DNA of 64,000 nucleotides from Streptomyces sp. CBMA29 (GTDB lineage: Bacteria > Actinomycetota > Actinomycetes > Streptomycetales > Streptomycetaceae): positions 1 to 64,000 of the forward strand of contig NZ_MECL01000009.1 in the NCBI RefSeq assembly GCF_014596445.1, in the 5' to 3' direction. This document shows, piece after piece, positions 49,347 through 57,562 of this stretch. Below the pieces are notes generated by a model that was not told the DNA's origin, ran no database searches, and saw nothing but the letters and a program-made list of their open reading frames with translations. The number at the start of each line of letters is the position of its first letter. Position 1 is the stretch's first letter. The position numbers and the translations under genes were made by a program.

Positions 49347-50614
49347 GGTGCGACCTGTCTGTGAGGGGTACGGAGTCCGGTCAGGGCGGCCAGCAGGCCG
49401 ATCCCGGCGACCGCGGTGATGAGGGACAGCGCCGGGCGGTGGCCGTGGTGGGAGCCGAGCAGCGCGGCGGTGGCCGGGAGCATCACGACGGCCCCGACCT
49501 GCACGGCGGTCTGGAACAGCGGGACGGCCGCGGCCCGTTCGGCGGGCGGGAGGGCCCCGGTCGCCTGGAGATTGAGGGCGGCGAAGGAGAGCACGAACCC
49601 GGCGCCGACCAGAAGGAGCGTCGGCAGCATTCCGGTGAGGTACGAACCGCTGTCCGGCCGCCACAGGTAGAGGGCGTAGCCCAGCAGCGGCGCGGTCGCG
49701 CCGAGGGCGATCAGCCGCCCGGTGCCCCACCGCGCCGTCATGGCTCCGGCGAAGGGTACGGTCACGGCCAGCGGCACACACGCGGGCAGCAGGGCGACCG
49801 CCGACTGCCAGGGAGACCAGCCCAGCTGGCGCTGGGTCTGGAAGACGAGCAGCAGCAACAGGCTCTGGTACGTGCCGTTGAGACAGGCCGCGCCGACGGC
49901 GGAGCGCAGCAGTTGACGGTTGCGCAGCAGCGCGGGGGTGACGCGCGGGGCCGGGACGGCGCCCCGGTCGCGCGGGATGATCCGCAGGGCGAAGACCAGC
50001 AGGATCAGGGCCACCGGCGCCGGGAAGAGAAAGGTCCAGCGCCAGCTCTCGGTCAGCAAAGCGCCCGACAGCAGCAGTCCGGCCGTGAAACCGGCCGCGC
50101 CGAACAGGGCGTAGACGGACACCGCCCGCCGCTGCTGCGGCCCGCTGGGAAAGGTGGTGCCGATGATGGCGAGACCGGTCGGTGCGGTGAGCGCCGCACT
50201 GAGCCCCTTGACCACCCGGGTGGCGATCAGCAGGGCGGCGCTGTCGGTGAGTCCGCCGGCCACCGAGGCGGCGGCGAAGAGCAGCATCGCGGCGAGGTAG
50301 ACCCGCCTGCGGCCCAGTCGGGCGTTGAGCCGGGGGCCCAGGACGAGCAGCGTGGCGAATCCGACGGCGAAGCCGCTCATCAGCCACTGCGCCGTCCACA
50401 GGTCCAGGCCGAGTGCGGCGCCGATCGAGGGCAGCGCGACGAGCACCAGGGAGACCTCGATCGCGTCGAGGACCATGTTGGCCGACAGGATCAGGAGGAC
50501 GGTCCAGAGCCGGGCGTCCCAGCGCGTCGATTCGGCCGCCGTTCCTGTTCCCGTGGCCGTGGCCGTGGCGTCGGCATTGGCATCGGAGGGGTCGGTCCAC
50601 GAGGGAGCTGTCAT
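49343..50614 (-). CDS. MFS transporter (12-TM)
   Basis: A 423-residue MFS protein: ILSANMVLDAIEVSLVLVALPSIG (TM1), GPRLNARLGRRRVYLAAM (motif A) and RWTFLFPAPVALILLVFAL. A low-complexity DANADATATATGTGT segment precedes TM1. It is the second exporter in the cluster, coupled to the FMN reductase gene. Export of the polyketide or an intermediate is inferred. Confidence 0.88.
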   Translation of the reverse strand: MTAPSWTDPSDANADATATATGTGTAAESTRWDARLWTVLLILSANMVLDAIEVSLVLVALPSIGAALGLDLWTAQWLMSGFAVGFATLLVLGPRLNARLGRRRVYLAAMLLFAAASVAGGLTDSAALLIATRVVKGLSAALTAPTGLAIIGTTFPSGPQQRRAVSVYALFGAAGFTAGLLLSGALLTESWRWTFLFPAPVALILLVFALRIIPRDRGAVPAPRVTPALLRNRQLLRSAVGAACLNGTYQSLLLLLVFQTQRQLGWSPWQSAVALLPACVPLAVTVPFAGAMTARWGTGRLIALGATAPLLGYALYLWRPDSGSYLTGMLPTLLLVGAGFVLSFAALNLQATGALPPAERAAAVPLFQTAVQVGAVVMLPATAALLGSHHGHRPALSLITAVAGIGLLAALTGLRTPHRQVAP

Positions 50615-50639
50615 GAGGGGCCGCCGTGTCTGGGTCGGA

Positions 50640-50700
50640 TGGGGTCGCGGTGTCGGCGTCGGCGTCGGGTCCGGCTTCGGGTCCGGCTTCGGGTCCGGGT
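50640..50700. repeat. Simple repeats between LLM and MFS genes
   Basis: gtcggc and gggtccggcttc units repeat between the two minus-strand genes. No promoter or hairpin is apparent; they are probably slippage-derived. Confidence 0.5.
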
Positions 50701-51662
50701 CACGGCAGCAGCGGAGGCAGCTTCTCGGTGACGAGCCGGATGTTCTCGGCGACCAGCTCGTCCGGCATCCCGGCGATGCTCGCCCAGAAGATGAGGTGTT
50801 TGACCGGCAGGTCACCGGTCAGTTCCTTGATCCGGACGGCCGCGTCCTCGGGGGTGAGGATGTCGAGCAGCCCGCGGGTGTCCTCGGCGTTCGGATCGCG
50901 GAGATCCTCGGCGGTGAGCAGCGGTTCGGACTTCTCCCGGCCCTCCACCGACAACTGCCGGTAGGAGTTGACCTGGTGGGCCAGGTGCGGCGCGACCTGG
51001 TGCCACGCCTTCTCCGGGTCCTCGGCGAGGATGACGGGCATCAGGTCGCTCACCCTGGCCGCCCGCGGGTCGTGGCCCGCCTCGACCAGGCCCTTGCGGT
51101 AGTGCTTGAACATGGGGCGCGAGATGTGCAGCAGCCCGATGCCCAGTTCGCCCGCGAGCTTCGCGCCGCGCGGACCGTAGAAGCCGCCCCACAGCGGCGG
51201 CGGGTCCTGGATCGGCAGCGGCGAGACCACCCGCTCCTGCCACAGGCGCAGGATCTCGCGGATGTTGCGGCCGGTGCCCGCGAACCGGCGGCCGAAGTCC
51301 GCGCCGAACAGCTCGTATTCGGGCACCCGGTATCCGGCGCCCAGGCCGAGTTCGAGCCGGCCGCCGCTGATCAGGTCGACGAGCGCGGCCTGTTCGGCGA
51401 GGTCGACGGGGTGGTGCAGCGCGGGCAGCACCACCGAGGTGCCGATCCGGGCCCGCCGGGTGCGCGCGGCGACGGCCGCCGCGACGGTCAGCGGCTGCGG
51501 CAGATAGCCGTCCTCGAAGCGGTGGTGCTCGGTGAACCACAGACCGCCGACACCGCGCTGGTCGGCCTCTTCGCAGAGTTCCAGGGTCCGCGCGTAGTGG
51601 TCGGCCCACGGCCGGTGCCACTGCTCGGGGTTGCGCAGGTCGAAGAGGAGTCCGACGTCCAT
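50700..51662 (-). CDS. Luciferase-like (LLM) flavin-dependent oxidoreductase
   Basis: A 320-residue bacterial luciferase-fold protein: GLWFTEHHRFEDGYLPQP, GTSVVLPALHHPVDLAEQAALVDLISGGRLELGLGAGY. It uses FMNH2 or F420. It lies between the carboxylase beta gene and an exporter in the same direction. A tailoring hydroxylation or reduction of the angucycline is inferred; FMN versus F420 cannot be decided by eye. Confidence 0.88.
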   Translation of the reverse strand: MDVGLLFDLRNPEQWHRPWADHYARTLELCEEADQRGVGGLWFTEHHRFEDGYLPQPLTVAAAVAARTRRARIGTSVVLPALHHPVDLAEQAALVDLISGGRLELGLGAGYRVPEYELFGADFGRRFAGTGRNIREILRLWQERVVSPLPIQDPPPLWGGFYGPRGAKLAGELGIGLLHISRPMFKHYRKGLVEAGHDPRAARVSDLMPVILAEDPEKAWHQVAPHLAHQVNSYRQLSVEGREKSEPLLTAEDLRDPNAEDTRGLLDILTPEDAAVRIKELTGDLPVKHLIFWASIAGMPDELVAENIRLVTEKLPPLLP

Positions 51663-51675
51663 GCCACGATCCTTT

Positions 51676-53244
51676 TCACTGGGGTGGGTTGCCGTGCTTG
51701 CGGTGCGGCAGGTCGGCGCCCTTGGCGGTGAGCATGTTCAGGGCGCGGCAGAGCACCGGCCGGGTCAGGCGCGGGTCGATCACGTCGTCGACGAGGCCGC
51801 GTTCGGCCGCGTAGTACGGATGGACCAGCTCGTCGCGGTACTCGGCGATCTTCTGGGCGCGCATGGCGGCCGGGTCCTCGGCGGCGGCGATCTCGCGCCG
51901 GAAGACCACGTTGGCGGCGCCCTCGGCGCCCATGACCGCGATCTCGTTGGTCGGCCAGGCGAAGGCCAGGTCGGCGCCGATGGAGCGGGAGTCCATGACG
52001 ATGTACGCGCCGCCGTACGCCTTGCGCAGGATCAGTGAGACCCGCGGCACGGTGGCGTTGCAGTACGCGTAAAGCAGTTTGGCACCGCGCCTGATGATGC
52101 CGTTGTGCTCCTGGTCGACGCCGGGCAGGAAGCCGGGGACGTCGACGAGCGTGACCAGCGGGATGTTGAACGAGTCGCAGAACTGGACGAACCGGGCGCC
52201 CTTCTCGCTGGAGTCGATGTCCAGTACGCCCGCCATCGCCGCGGGCTGGTTGGCGACCAGGCCCACCACCCGGCCCTCCAGCCGGGCGAGCGCGCAGACC
52301 AGGTTGGGCGCGAACGCCGCGTGCACTTCGAGGAATTCGCCGTCGTCGACGATCTCCTCGATCACCCGCCGGACGTCGTAGGACCGGTTGCCGTCGGCGG
52401 GCACCAGGTCGAGCAGTGCCTCGGACTCGCGGTCGGGCGGATCCGCGGTGACGGTCCGCGGCGGCAGTTCGCGGTTGTTGGCGGGCAACAGCGAGAGCAG
52501 ATAGCGGACTTCGGCCAGGCAGGTCTCCTCGTCGTCGTAGACGAAGTGCGCGACCCCCGAGGTCGCGGCGTGCACGTCCGCGCCGCCGAGACCGTTCTGG
52601 GTGATCTCCTCGCCGGTCACCGCCTGGACCACGTCGGGTCCTGTGATGAACATCTGTGAGGTCTCCCGGACCATGAACACCAGGTCGGTGAGGGCCGGGC
52701 TGTAGGCGGCTCCGCCCGCGCACGGGCCGAGCATCACGCTGATCTGCGGGATCACCCCGGAGGCGCTGGTGTTGCGCCGGAAGATCCCGCCGTAGCCGGC
52801 GAGCGCGGAGACGCCTTCCTGGATACGGGCGCCCGCGCCGTCGTTGAGCGAGACCAGCGGGGCGCCGGCCGCGATGGCCAGGTCCATCACCTTGTGGATC
52901 TTCTCGGCGTGCGCCTCTCCCAGCGCGCCGCCGAAGATCCGGAAGTCATGGGCGTACACGAAGACCGTGCGGCCCTCGACGGTGCCCCAGCCCGTGACCA
53001 CGCCGTCGGTGTGCGGCTTCTTCGCCTCCAGGCCGAAGCCGCTGGCGCGGTGCCGGCGCAGTCCCTCGACCTCGGTGAAACTGCCCTTGTCCAGGAGCAG
53101 TTCGATCCGCTCCCGCGCGGTGAGCTTGCCGCGTGCGTGCTGTCGTTCGGTCGCCCGCGGATCGGGTCCCTGCCGGACCCGTTCCTTCAGGGCGCCGAGT
53201 TCGGACGTGCGGTCCGCGATGCCTCCCGAGACGTCTGTCGGCAT
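51676..53244 (-). CDS. Acyl-CoA carboxylase carboxyltransferase (beta) subunit, acetyl-CoA type
   Basis: A 522-residue carboxyltransferase of the PccB/AccB family, with two crotonase-like domains (GARIQEGV; GAKLLYAYCNATVP) of full length. The acyl-specificity position recalled from S. coelicolor PccB/AccB work (Asp = propionyl, Ile = acetyl) reads Ile at about 415 in GGAYIVMDS, which points to malonyl-CoA supply. It is equivalent to the JadN/LanP-type genes of angucycline clusters. The epsilon subunit is at 39565; no biotin-carrying alpha subunit is in the window. Confidence 0.9.
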   Translation of the reverse strand: MPTDVSGGIADRTSELGALKERVRQGPDPRATERQHARGKLTARERIELLLDKGSFTEVEGLRRHRASGFGLEAKKPHTDGVVTGWGTVEGRTVFVYAHDFRIFGGALGEAHAEKIHKVMDLAIAAGAPLVSLNDGAGARIQEGVSALAGYGGIFRRNTSASGVIPQISVMLGPCAGGAAYSPALTDLVFMVRETSQMFITGPDVVQAVTGEEITQNGLGGADVHAATSGVAHFVYDDEETCLAEVRYLLSLLPANNRELPPRTVTADPPDRESEALLDLVPADGNRSYDVRRVIEEIVDDGEFLEVHAAFAPNLVCALARLEGRVVGLVANQPAAMAGVLDIDSSEKGARFVQFCDSFNIPLVTLVDVPGFLPGVDQEHNGIIRRGAKLLYAYCNATVPRVSLILRKAYGGAYIVMDSRSIGADLAFAWPTNEIAVMGAEGAANVVFRREIAAAEDPAAMRAQKIAEYRDELVHPYYAAERGLVDDVIDPRLTRPVLCRALNMLTAKGADLPHRKHGNPPQ

Positions 53245-53298
53245 GCCGGACCACCTCCTCTCCCGTTCGATTCGGTCGGTGCCTGCTCCCCCGGGCGG

Positions 53299-54066
53299 TC
53301 AGCCCAGCAGCGTGCCGCCGGTGGCGTCGATGAAGGCGCCGGTGATCCACCGGGCCTCGTCGGTGGCGAGGAAGGTGACCACGTCCGCAACGTCACCGGC
53401 CTTGCCGACCCGCTTGAAGGCAGAGAGCTGGGCCATCTGCTCGACCGCCTCGGGGATGTCGAAGACAGCGCTGCCGTTGTCGGTGATCCCGGGCGCGACG
53501 CTGTTGATGGTGATGCCGCGCGGTGCCAGGTGGCGGGCGAGGTGCAGGGTGAGCTGCTCGATCGCGCCCTTGGTCATGGCGTACGCGACCTGGTCGGGGT
53601 TGGCGACCCGGGTCAGGCCGGACGAGATGTTGATGACGCGACCGCCCTCGGGGATCTGCGCCAGGGCGCGCTGCACGATGAGGTACGGGGCCTTGGCGTT
53701 CACCGCGAAGAACAGGTCGAGCTGCTCCGGGGTCACGTCCTCGGGGGCGATGCCGCTCGCGCTGGTCGCCCCGGCGTTGTTCACCAGGATGTCGAGGGTG
53801 GTGCCGCCTGACCGCTCCTTGAGGCCCTTCTCCAGGCCGAGGAAGAGTTCGTGCACATCTCCGGGCGCGCCCAACTCCGCCCGGACGGTGAACGCCCGGC
53901 CGCCGTCCTTCTCGATGAGTTCGACGGTCTCCCGGGCCGCCGCCTCGTTGGCGGCGTAGTGCACGGCGACCAGCGCGCCCTCCCTGGCCAGCCGTACGGC
54001 GATGGCGCGGCCGATGCCGCGGCTGGAGCCGGTGACGAGCGCCGTCTTGCCGATGAGCCTGCTCAT
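53299..54066 (-). CDS. SDR ketoreductase of angucycline tailoring (LanV/PgaM-reductase type)
   Basis: A 255-residue SDR with VTGSSRGIGRAIA, NNAGATSASG, the catalytic INISSGLTRVANPDQVAYAMTKGA (Tyr-x-x-x-Lys) and the C-terminal TGAFIDATGGTLLG. ATG 54066 overlaps the stop of the preceding oxygenase (ATGA). In UrdM and PgaM the same two activities are fused in one polypeptide; here they are separate, tightly coupled genes. C-6 ketoreduction of the angucyclinone is the likely step. Confidence 0.87.
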   Translation of the reverse strand: MSRLIGKTALVTGSSRGIGRAIAVRLAREGALVAVHYAANEAAARETVELIEKDGGRAFTVRAELGAPGDVHELFLGLEKGLKERSGGTTLDILVNNAGATSASGIAPEDVTPEQLDLFFAVNAKAPYLIVQRALAQIPEGGRVINISSGLTRVANPDQVAYAMTKGAIEQLTLHLARHLAPRGITINSVAPGITDNGSAVFDIPEAVEQMAQLSAFKRVGKAGDVADVVTFLATDEARWITGAFIDATGGTLLG

Positions 54067-55385
54067 GATGCCTCTCCTGGGGTGACGTCATCCGTGGTGT
54101 CTGTGGTGGACCGCTGTGGTGCCGCGGGGCCGGGCTCGGCCGGACCGGGTTCGACGGGACCGGGTTCGACGGGACCGGGTTCGACGGGACCGAGCCCGCT
54201 GATCGCACGGGCCAGATGGCGCCGGGCCGAGCCGATCTCCAGCAGTTGGCCGAAGACCGACCGCAGGCCGTCCACTTCGGGACCGCCGAGCAGCAGCCGG
54301 GCCTGGGCCTGGATGTTGGTGAGCGTCGCGGCGCCGATCCGGTGCCGGGTGTCGTGGTAGCTCTCCAGCAGGGCCGAGCCGCTGCCCCCGCCGCCCCCGT
54401 CGCCCTTGGCGATCTGTTCCGCGAGCTTGCGGCCGAGGTCGGCGGCGTCCTGGAGGCCGAGGTTGAGCGCCTGGCCGCCGACCGGCATCTGCACATGGGC
54501 CGCGTCGCCCGCGAGGAGCACCCGGCCTTTCACGTAGCGGGTGGCCTGGATCGTGGTGTTGTCGAAGGCGTTGAGCCAGACCGGGGTGCCGGCGCCGATG
54601 TCCTCGCCGGTCACCAGGGCCCAGGCCCGGACGACCTCGTCCAGGCCAGGGGCGCCGGTTCGCCGTCCGGTGCCGGTGCCAGTGCCAGTGCCGGTGCCGG
54701 TGTCCTCGCGCGGACCGCCGTGTACGTGGACCATCACCCGTGTGCTGCCGTCGGGCCAGCGGAAGGCGGTGGCCAGCCCGTTCGGATGCCGCTCGAAGCG
54801 CCGGTCGGGGATGTCGATGCCCGCGAGGTCGGCCCTGAGCATCTCCAGCGTGCCGTCCCCGCCCTCCACCTCGAATCCGGCCAACTGCCGTACGGTGCTC
54901 CGCTCGCCGTCGCAGCCGACCGCGTAGGAGGCGGTCAGGACGCCCGGCCGCGAGCCCAGTTCGATGAATCCGGCCTCCACCCGGTCGGTACGCGAACGCA
55001 GGCCCGTCACCGCGTGCCCGCGCAGCACCCGCGCCCCCAACTCCGTGGCCCAGGCGTACAGCACGGCCTCCAGATGTGCCTGGGCGCACTTCCACTGCCC
55101 GGCCCAGCGGTGGCCGGGAGCCGCGGCGGTGAGGTCGAGGCGCAGGCCGCCGAAGTGCCCGGGGCCGCCGCCGGGCAGTGTGCCGAGCCGTGTCAGCAGC
55201 CCGCGTTCGTCAAGGATCTCCATCGTGCGGGTGTGCAGCGTGGACGCCCGGGACTCGGTGGTCGGTTCGGTGAGCTGCTCCAGCATGGTCACCCGTGCTC
55301 CGCCGAGGCGCAGTTCACCGGCGAGCAGCAGCCCGACGGGGCCTGCTCCGACCACGACGACATCGGTGTCCAGTGGGCCCGCCAT
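54063..55385 (-). CDS. FAD-dependent polyketide oxygenase (UrdM/PgaM/JadH-type), C-terminally short
   Basis: A 440-residue aromatic hydroxylase with FAD motif VVVGAGPVGLLLAGEL, a DG motif (VGCDGERSTVRQL) and GD motif (LLAGDAAHVQMPVGGQALNLG). Homologues of about 490 residues continue into a thioredoxin-like domain; this one stops near HLARAISGL. It is followed by four to five GPVEP repeats and a Thr/Asp-rich end. That tail resembles a linker, in line with the oxygenase-reductase fusions UrdM and PgaM. It acts on the tetracyclic angucyclinone. Confidence 0.88.
   Translation of the reverse strand: MAGPLDTDVVVVGAGPVGLLLAGELRLGGARVTMLEQLTEPTTESRASTLHTRTMEILDERGLLTRLGTLPGGGPGHFGGLRLDLTAAAPGHRWAGQWKCAQAHLEAVLYAWATELGARVLRGHAVTGLRSRTDRVEAGFIELGSRPGVLTASYAVGCDGERSTVRQLAGFEVEGGDGTLEMLRADLAGIDIPDRRFERHPNGLATAFRWPDGSTRVMVHVHGGPREDTGTGTGTGTGTGRRTGAPGLDEVVRAWALVTGEDIGAGTPVWLNAFDNTTIQATRYVKGRVLLAGDAAHVQMPVGGQALNLGLQDAADLGRKLAEQIAKGDGGGGGSGSALLESYHDTRHRIGAATLTNIQAQARLLLGGPEVDGLRSVFGQLLEIGSARRHLARAISGLGPVEPGPVEPGPVEPGPAEPGPAAPQRSTTDTTDDVTPGEAS
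54126..54193. repeat. 15-bp repeat encoding GPVEP linker
   Basis: About four copies of gaccgggttcgacgg encode GPVEP/GPAEP at the oxygenase C-terminus, just before the overlapping reductase gene. Confidence 0.85.
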
Positions 55386-55387
55386 GC

Positions 55388-56326
55388 TCAGCGCCGCGCT
55401 TCCGCGTGCTCCTTGGCGTGGTTCAGCGTGGCCCGGCTGTTGTTGCCGAGCGCCTCACGGATGAACCGGCGCGCCTCCTCCACACCCGCCTCGGGGCCGA
55501 GCACCTTGCCGATGTTCCCGGCGTTGAGCACCACCGTGTGCTGTGAGGTGGCGGTGGTGACCCCGTCCTCGCCCTCCTCGAAGGTCCAGTAGCCGGTGTG
55601 CAGGTCGAGCAGTGCGGGCAGCGTGGTCTGCTTGTACGCGATCTTGTGGTGCGGGAAGCAGACCCGGACCGACTCCGTGGTGTGGGTCGAGCCGTCCTTG
55701 GTGAGCGTGTCCATCCGCAGGGTCTGGAGGCCGGGGGTGTCCTCGGTAAGCTCGACCTTGGCGACGTGCGGCAGCCGTTCGGTCCACAGGTGGGCCTCGT
55801 TGACGAAGTCGAAGACGTCCTTGGCCGCGCCCTCGACCCGCACGCTGTCCTCGAAGGACAGGCTCAGCCCGGCGTCCCGCGCCGACAGCTCCAAGTTGGT
55901 CTTCAGGCCCGGCAGTTCGGCCCGGCTGTTGCGGTCAACCGCCTCGTCGATCCATTGCAGACCCTCGGGGTCGTCGTCGATCGCGCGGTAGGTGTGCAGC
56001 AGCCGTACCCGCGACTCCCACTCCCCCAGCCGCTCGATGATCCAGGTGCCGGTCATCTCGGCCACCGGGGGCGTCGAGACCTCCTGCCAGAAGCGGATAC
56101 GCAGGGCATCCGGGTCCAGCGTCCGCCGCGAACTCCAGTTCTTGGCCTCACCGTTGGCGGTGGCCCAGATCCGGATGCGCTCCTCGTTCCCGTCGCGTTC
56201 GAGGTAGTCGACGTAGACGGACGGCGGGAACAGCCGGGGCCAGTTCTCGACCTCGGCGAGCAGCCGGTAGACGTCGGCGGCGGGTGCCCGCACGGTGATC
56301 TCGTGTTCGACCTCACGGGTCGTCAT
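55388..56326 (-). CDS. Bifunctional polyketide aromatase/cyclase (di-domain SRPBCC)
   Basis: A 312-residue protein with two START/SRPBCC domains (residues about 5-145, VYRLLAEVENWPRLFPPSVYV; and 155-300, VFDFVNEAHLWTERLPHVAKV). This is the didomain length seen for UrdL/JadD/ActVII-type first-ring cyclases that act on C9-reduced polyketides. It lies between the KR and oxygenase genes, as in urdamycin and related clusters. Confidence 0.93.
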   Translation of the reverse strand: MTTREVEHEITVRAPAADVYRLLAEVENWPRLFPPSVYVDYLERDGNEERIRIWATANGEAKNWSSRRTLDPDALRIRFWQEVSTPPVAEMTGTWIIERLGEWESRVRLLHTYRAIDDDPEGLQWIDEAVDRNSRAELPGLKTNLELSARDAGLSLSFEDSVRVEGAAKDVFDFVNEAHLWTERLPHVAKVELTEDTPGLQTLRMDTLTKDGSTHTTESVRVCFPHHKIAYKQTTLPALLDLHTGYWTFEEGEDGVTTATSQHTVVLNAGNIGKVLGPEAGVEEARRFIREALGNNSRATLNHAKEHAEARR

Positions 56327-56415
56327 GTCACAGCTCCGATCGGTGGTGGATAGGGCCGCGGGACCGGGGCGGTCGTCTGCGGTCGGGCAGGGGTCGGTCA
56401 GAGGTCAGCCAGGGC

Positions 56416-57201
56416 TCAGAAGTTGCCGAGGCCGCCGCATACGTTGATGGCCTGCGCGGTGATGGAGGCGGCGGTGTCGGAGGCGAGGTAGCCGACCAGG
56501 CCCGCGACCTCCTCGGGCGTGGAGTAGCGGCCGAGCGGGATCTTGGACTGGAACTTCTGGAGGATCTCGCCCTCGGTGGTCGAGTAGGCCGCCGCGTAGC
56601 CCTGCCGGACCCGCGCGGCCATCGGCGTCTCGACGTAGCCGGGGCAGACCGCGTTGACCGTGATGCCGGTCGGCGCCAACTCGTTGCCCAGGGCCTTGGT
56701 GAAGCCGACGACGCCGTGCTTGGAGGCGGAGTACGGGGCGCCGAGCACCACGCCCTGCTTGCCCGCGGTGGAGGCGATGTTGATGATCCGGCCGCGGCTC
56801 TTGTCGCGCAGACCGCCGGTGTTCAGCACCTCACGGGTGACCCGGAAGACGCTGTTCAGGTTGGTCTCGATCACGTCATACCACAGCTCGTCGGTGATGT
56901 CGGCGGTCACTCCGCCGCCGCTGCGGCCCGCGTTGTTGACGAGCACGTCGATGGTGCCGAAGCGGTCGACGGCCGCCTGGACGAACGACCTGACCGCCTC
57001 GTCGCCGCGGATGTCGACGACCGCGCCGTCGACCTCCAGCCCCTCGGCGCGCAGTTCCTTGACGGTGGCCGCGACGTTGTCGGCGTTGCGGGCGCCGATG
57101 AACACCCGGTGTCGCTGGCCGGCCAGCAGGCGGGCGACCGCCAGGCCGATACCGCTGGTCGCGCCCGTCACCAGGGCGACCCTCTCCGTGTTCTGCGACA
57201 T
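56416..57201 (-). CDS. Polyketide C9 ketoreductase (ActIII/UrdD type)
   Basis: A 261-residue SDR: VTGATSGIGLAVA, NNAGRSGGG (SGG where actinorhodin KR has PGG), Ser144, Tyr157 and Lys161 (YSASKHG), and PLGRYSTPEEVAGLVGYL. It reduces the nascent polyketide at C9. It is separated from the ACP gene by 10 bases. Confidence 0.94.
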   Translation of the reverse strand: MSQNTERVALVTGATSGIGLAVARLLAGQRHRVFIGARNADNVAATVKELRAEGLEVDGAVVDIRGDEAVRSFVQAAVDRFGTIDVLVNNAGRSGGGVTADITDELWYDVIETNLNSVFRVTREVLNTGGLRDKSRGRIINIASTAGKQGVVLGAPYSASKHGVVGFTKALGNELAPTGITVNAVCPGYVETPMAARVRQGYAAAYSTTEGEILQKFQSKIPLGRYSTPEEVAGLVGYLASDTAASITAQAINVCGGLGNF

Positions 57202-57211
57202 CGCCGTCTCC

Positions 57212-57484
57212 TCAGACGCTCGGGGCAGCGGTGAGCCGCGAGTTGACGGCGTCGATGAGGCCGCGCGGTGTGACCGCGTCGGTCAGGGCGGAGTCGTCGA
57301 GCGAGATGTCGTACTCGCGCTCGATCCGGCTGCCGGTCTCCAGCAGGGCGAGGGACTCGTAGCCGAGTGCCTGGAAATCGGTGTCGATGATGTCGCCGCT
57401 CAGGTCGACGCCCTCCTCTTCGCCCGCGGCCTCCAACAGGATGCGGCGGAGGTCGTCGAGGGTGAACGGGCTGGTGGTGGACAT
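57212..57484 (-). CDS. Acyl carrier protein of type II PKS
   Basis: A 90-residue ACP of normal size. The phosphopantetheine attachment site is Ser44 in ALGYESLALLE. It carries the growing decaketide between KS-CLF and modifying enzymes. Confidence 0.96.
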   Translation of the reverse strand: MSTTSPFTLDDLRRILLEAAGEEEGVDLSGDIIDTDFQALGYESLALLETGSRIEREYDISLDDSALTDAVTPRGLIDAVNSRLTAAPSV

Positions 57485-57562
57485 GTCCGGTGCCTTTCGT
57501 GGTGGGGATGGTGGCCGGTGGTCCCGGCGGCGGGCGGCCTCATTGATCGGCGCCGGGTGACG

